NCBI GenBank assembly: GCA_001931905.2
Contig: MSJI02000406.1
Span: 1 to 29,861, forward strand
Direction of reading: 5' to 3'
DNA: 29,861 nucleotides
From: Cladosporium sp. IMV 00045
Taxonomy: Eukaryota > Ascomycota > Dothideomycetes > Cladosporiales > Cladosporiaceae
Below are positions 27,867 through 29,861 of the stretch, in pieces (the stretch's first letter is position 1; each line of letters opens with the position of its first letter). Position numbers and translations under genes: made by a program. The notes beneath the pieces were generated by a model. That model searched no databases. It worked only from the letters and a program-made list of their open reading frames with translations, and had not been told where the DNA came from.

Positions 27867-29861
27867 TCACAACCCAGGCGGTCCACCGTACGGATTCCCC
27901 TGCCCCTGCCCTTGCCCCTGCCCTTGCGGACTGGTGACAGTGCCATTACTCCTCGCCTTCGCCGCATCGTACAGCGCCTGAATATCCGCGCGCCACTGCT
28001 CGACATTCGGCCTCAGCACTCTACGATCGTACGTCAGCAACCCGTTGACCTCTCCCTCGACGTCGGTGGTCTGCGTCCACACGCCGCCGGAGCAGGCGAA
28101 GCGCTCGACTTGGTCTTCCAATTCGGACAGGAGAAGGTGCGAGCGGTAGTTGTAGGCCTCGTTGGTTTGGTCGATTTCGTATGTTTGGTTGATGGTGTCG
28201 ATGGCTTGTTGCACGTTCCAGAGGCTGTGGGAGGGAGAATGTTAGTGGATGGATCATTTGACGGTTTGGGTGATGTGCTGGGACTTACTGGTCGATGGTG
28301 GTGTTTTCTCCAAGGCCGCCGAATTCGCCTTGAATTGCGATGCGAGAGGGATCGAATGGCGTGGATTGGATGGAGTAGAAAGGTGTGCCGCACTGAGGGT
28401 TGGCGTAATGATGGTTGTCATGGAAGTCGCCTGCACCGTGGTCGAACCAGCCGCTCGTTGAGTCGACGAGTCTGGTCGGGTCAAGAGAGTTCACAAGGTC
28501 GGTCAGTGCGAACTCAGGATACTCTCCGTCGCGGATCTGACCCCAGCCTTCGTTGTAGATGACCCAAGTGACGATGCTGGGGTAGCTGCGGTGCTGGCGG
28601 ATGAGGAGTTCGAGCTGTCTTTGGAACTCTTGCTGCTGTTCGGCGTTGGGGAGAATGTCGACTACGGTACAGTTGTCGAGAGTTTCGGACTGCGAGGGCC
28701 TAAGTGATGGCATGTCTTGGATGAGCATGAGACCGAGCTGATCGCAGGATTGATAGAATAAAGCTGGCTCCACTTTGATCTGTAGGTATTGTCAGTACAT
28801 TTCGGTTTTTGCCATCATTAGTGGGAGATAAACATACGTGCTTGCGAAGCATGTTGAAGCCCAAATCCTTCAGCATCTTCAGATCGTACTCCATCGCCTC
28901 GCGGTTGGGAGGCGTGTAGAGACCATCTGGCCAGTAGCCTTGATCAAGAGTTCCGAATTGGAAAACGAATTCTCCATTTAGCAATGGGCGTTGGATGCCG
29001 TCGATTTCACCTTTGCTGACCGTGCGGAAAGCAGTGTAGCTGCTGATTACATCGTCGCCGAGACTCACGCTGACGTTATAGAGTTTGGGCGAGTCTGGCG
29101 TCCAGAGTTCCGGGCTGTCGGCATTGAAAGTGATAGCAGTGTTGGAAGCGCCACTGTGGCTGGCAATTTCGCTGCCGTCGGCGTTTGTGATCTTGATCTC
29201 AACATCTGCCGTGGTTCCGTTGTCGGAAGTGTAGACAGTGGCGTTGACTTGGGTTTGTCAGTTGATGATTTCGTCTTCTCGAGGCGTGACAAAGTACTTA
29301 CCAGACCCATCGGCTCCAGCAGACAATTGCAGCTCGGTGATATGGTTGGCAGGAGCAGACTCGATCCACACGCTCTGCCAGATACCACTGCAGGGTCTGT
29401 AGAAAATGTGAGAGGGGTTGAGAGTCTGCTTGCCGATAGGAATAACATTGTCGTCGCTGTCAGTCGGGTCATGCACGAACACAAGGCTATGAATGTGTCA
29501 GTCCAATATTCTAGAACCCGTGCAAGTCATCTAGTCGGGAAAACTCACAGCTCGTTGGTGCTGTTACCGGACAGGTGATCTGTCACATCGACTGTGAAGT
29601 GGAAATATCCACCACGGTTGAAGCCAGCGTATTGACCATTGACATAAACCCAGGCTTCATAATCTACGGCCCCAAAGTTGAGCAGCGTCCGTTCACCGGT
29701 GAACTCGGATGGCACATCGAAGGAAGTCGAGAACCAAGAGTACCGCATCCAGCTGCCTTGGATGCCTGGTCATCTCGTCAGTAAAAAGTCATCGATTCAT
29801 CACCACAGGCCAATCTATATCACCCACCAGATAAGCCGCTTTCGAGACATGAGGGCACGAG
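27867..29861 (-). CDS. GH2-family glycoside hydrolase (beta-galactosidase/beta-glucuronidase-like), 5' end missing
   Basis: Six exons are visible: 29861-29828 (open at the edge), 29765-29549, 29486-29302, 29247-28838, 28779-28289 and 28224-27867. All five introns are 54-64 nt and phases agree, giving 564 codons. The order is that of GH2: an N-terminal sugar-binding jelly roll (LVPSCLESGLSG..., YEAWVYVNGQYAGFNRGGY), an immunoglobulin-like middle domain (SPELWTPDSPKLYNVS), then the TIM barrel. The acid/base Glu is in VIYNEGWGQ (codon 28549-28551) and the likely nucleophile Glu in IQGEFGG (codon 28324-28326), so it looks catalytically intact. The C-terminus ends in a short Gln-Gly repeat. A signal peptide may lie in the missing exon. 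The sugar specificity cannot be read from this sequence. Confidence 0.9.
27897..27923 (-). repeat. Gln-Gly codon repeat forming a G-quadruplex motif in the GH2 gene
   Basis: On the coding (minus) strand, five G tracts of 3-4 Gs are separated by CA or CAA loops. They encode five Gln-Gly pairs, close to the stop codon. The unit is 6 bp, so the frame is preserved if copy number changes. Confidence 0.75.

Noticed and set aside
1..29861. Gene cluster, mobile element, RNA gene or defence system
   Set aside because: The genes are unrelated housekeeping functions, and I saw no transposase, integrase, terminal repeats, tRNA-like folds, spaced repeats or biosynthetic core enzyme.

Overview
This window is nuclear DNA from a filamentous ascomycete (Pezizomycotina). 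The evidence is short introns (49-106 nt) with GT...AG ends and CTGAC/CTAAC branch-point-like motifs, one gene per roughly 2.3 kb on both strands, and fungal-type proteins (NIMA kinase, AzgA permease, fungal ferric reductase, fungal Cdt1). A Dothideomycete is my guess from the overall feel of the proteins; nothing in the window proves it. I see no transposon, tRNA, rRNA, CRISPR array, plasmid or viral feature.

Layout, left to right: the 5' end of a probable mitochondrial protein (-, 1-126); a secreted two-domain fasciclin protein with a His/Pro repeat (-, 927-2463); glutamate decarboxylase (+, 3732-5544); a CCCH zinc-finger/Smr protein (-, 5798-8101); divergent from it, the mRNA 3'-end processing factor YTH1 (+, 8955-9761), followed closely by an F-box-like protein (+, about 9766-10754); mitochondrial release factor 1 (+, 11309-12683); a ferric reductase with four introns (+, 14235-16166); replication licensing factor CDT1 (-, 16901-18400); an AzgA-type purine permease (+, 19447-21367); an ankyrin/double-BTB protein (-, 21650-23677); NIMA-type mitotic kinase (+, 24586-26894), preceded by a possible spliced upstream ORF; and a GH2-family glycoside hydrolase whose 5' end lies outside the window (-, 27867-29861).

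The genes do not form an obvious pathway or cluster. They are mostly housekeeping: RNA processing and quality control, mitochondrial translation, replication licensing, mitosis, nitrogen and iron uptake. Two pairings are functionally suggestive but may be chance: the divergent RNA-binding CCCH genes (Smr protein and YTH1), and the cell-cycle genes CDT1 and nimA 6 kb apart. Exon boundaries were worked out by hand from splice motifs, reading-frame continuity and family resemblance; the intron phases add up in every spliced gene except the F-box gene, whose 5' end is unresolved.

I did not find a clear previously undescribed system. The best leads are small-scale: a single UAG separating YTH1 from a long same-frame ORF that encodes the F-box protein; an enlarged fifth zinc finger in YTH1; an in-frame intron placed exactly after the catalytic lysine codon of glutamate decarboxylase; a spliced uORF candidate before nimA; paired MCB-like sites before CDT1; a GATA-site cluster before azgA; and several G-quadruplex motifs, three of them on the sense strand at gene 3' ends.
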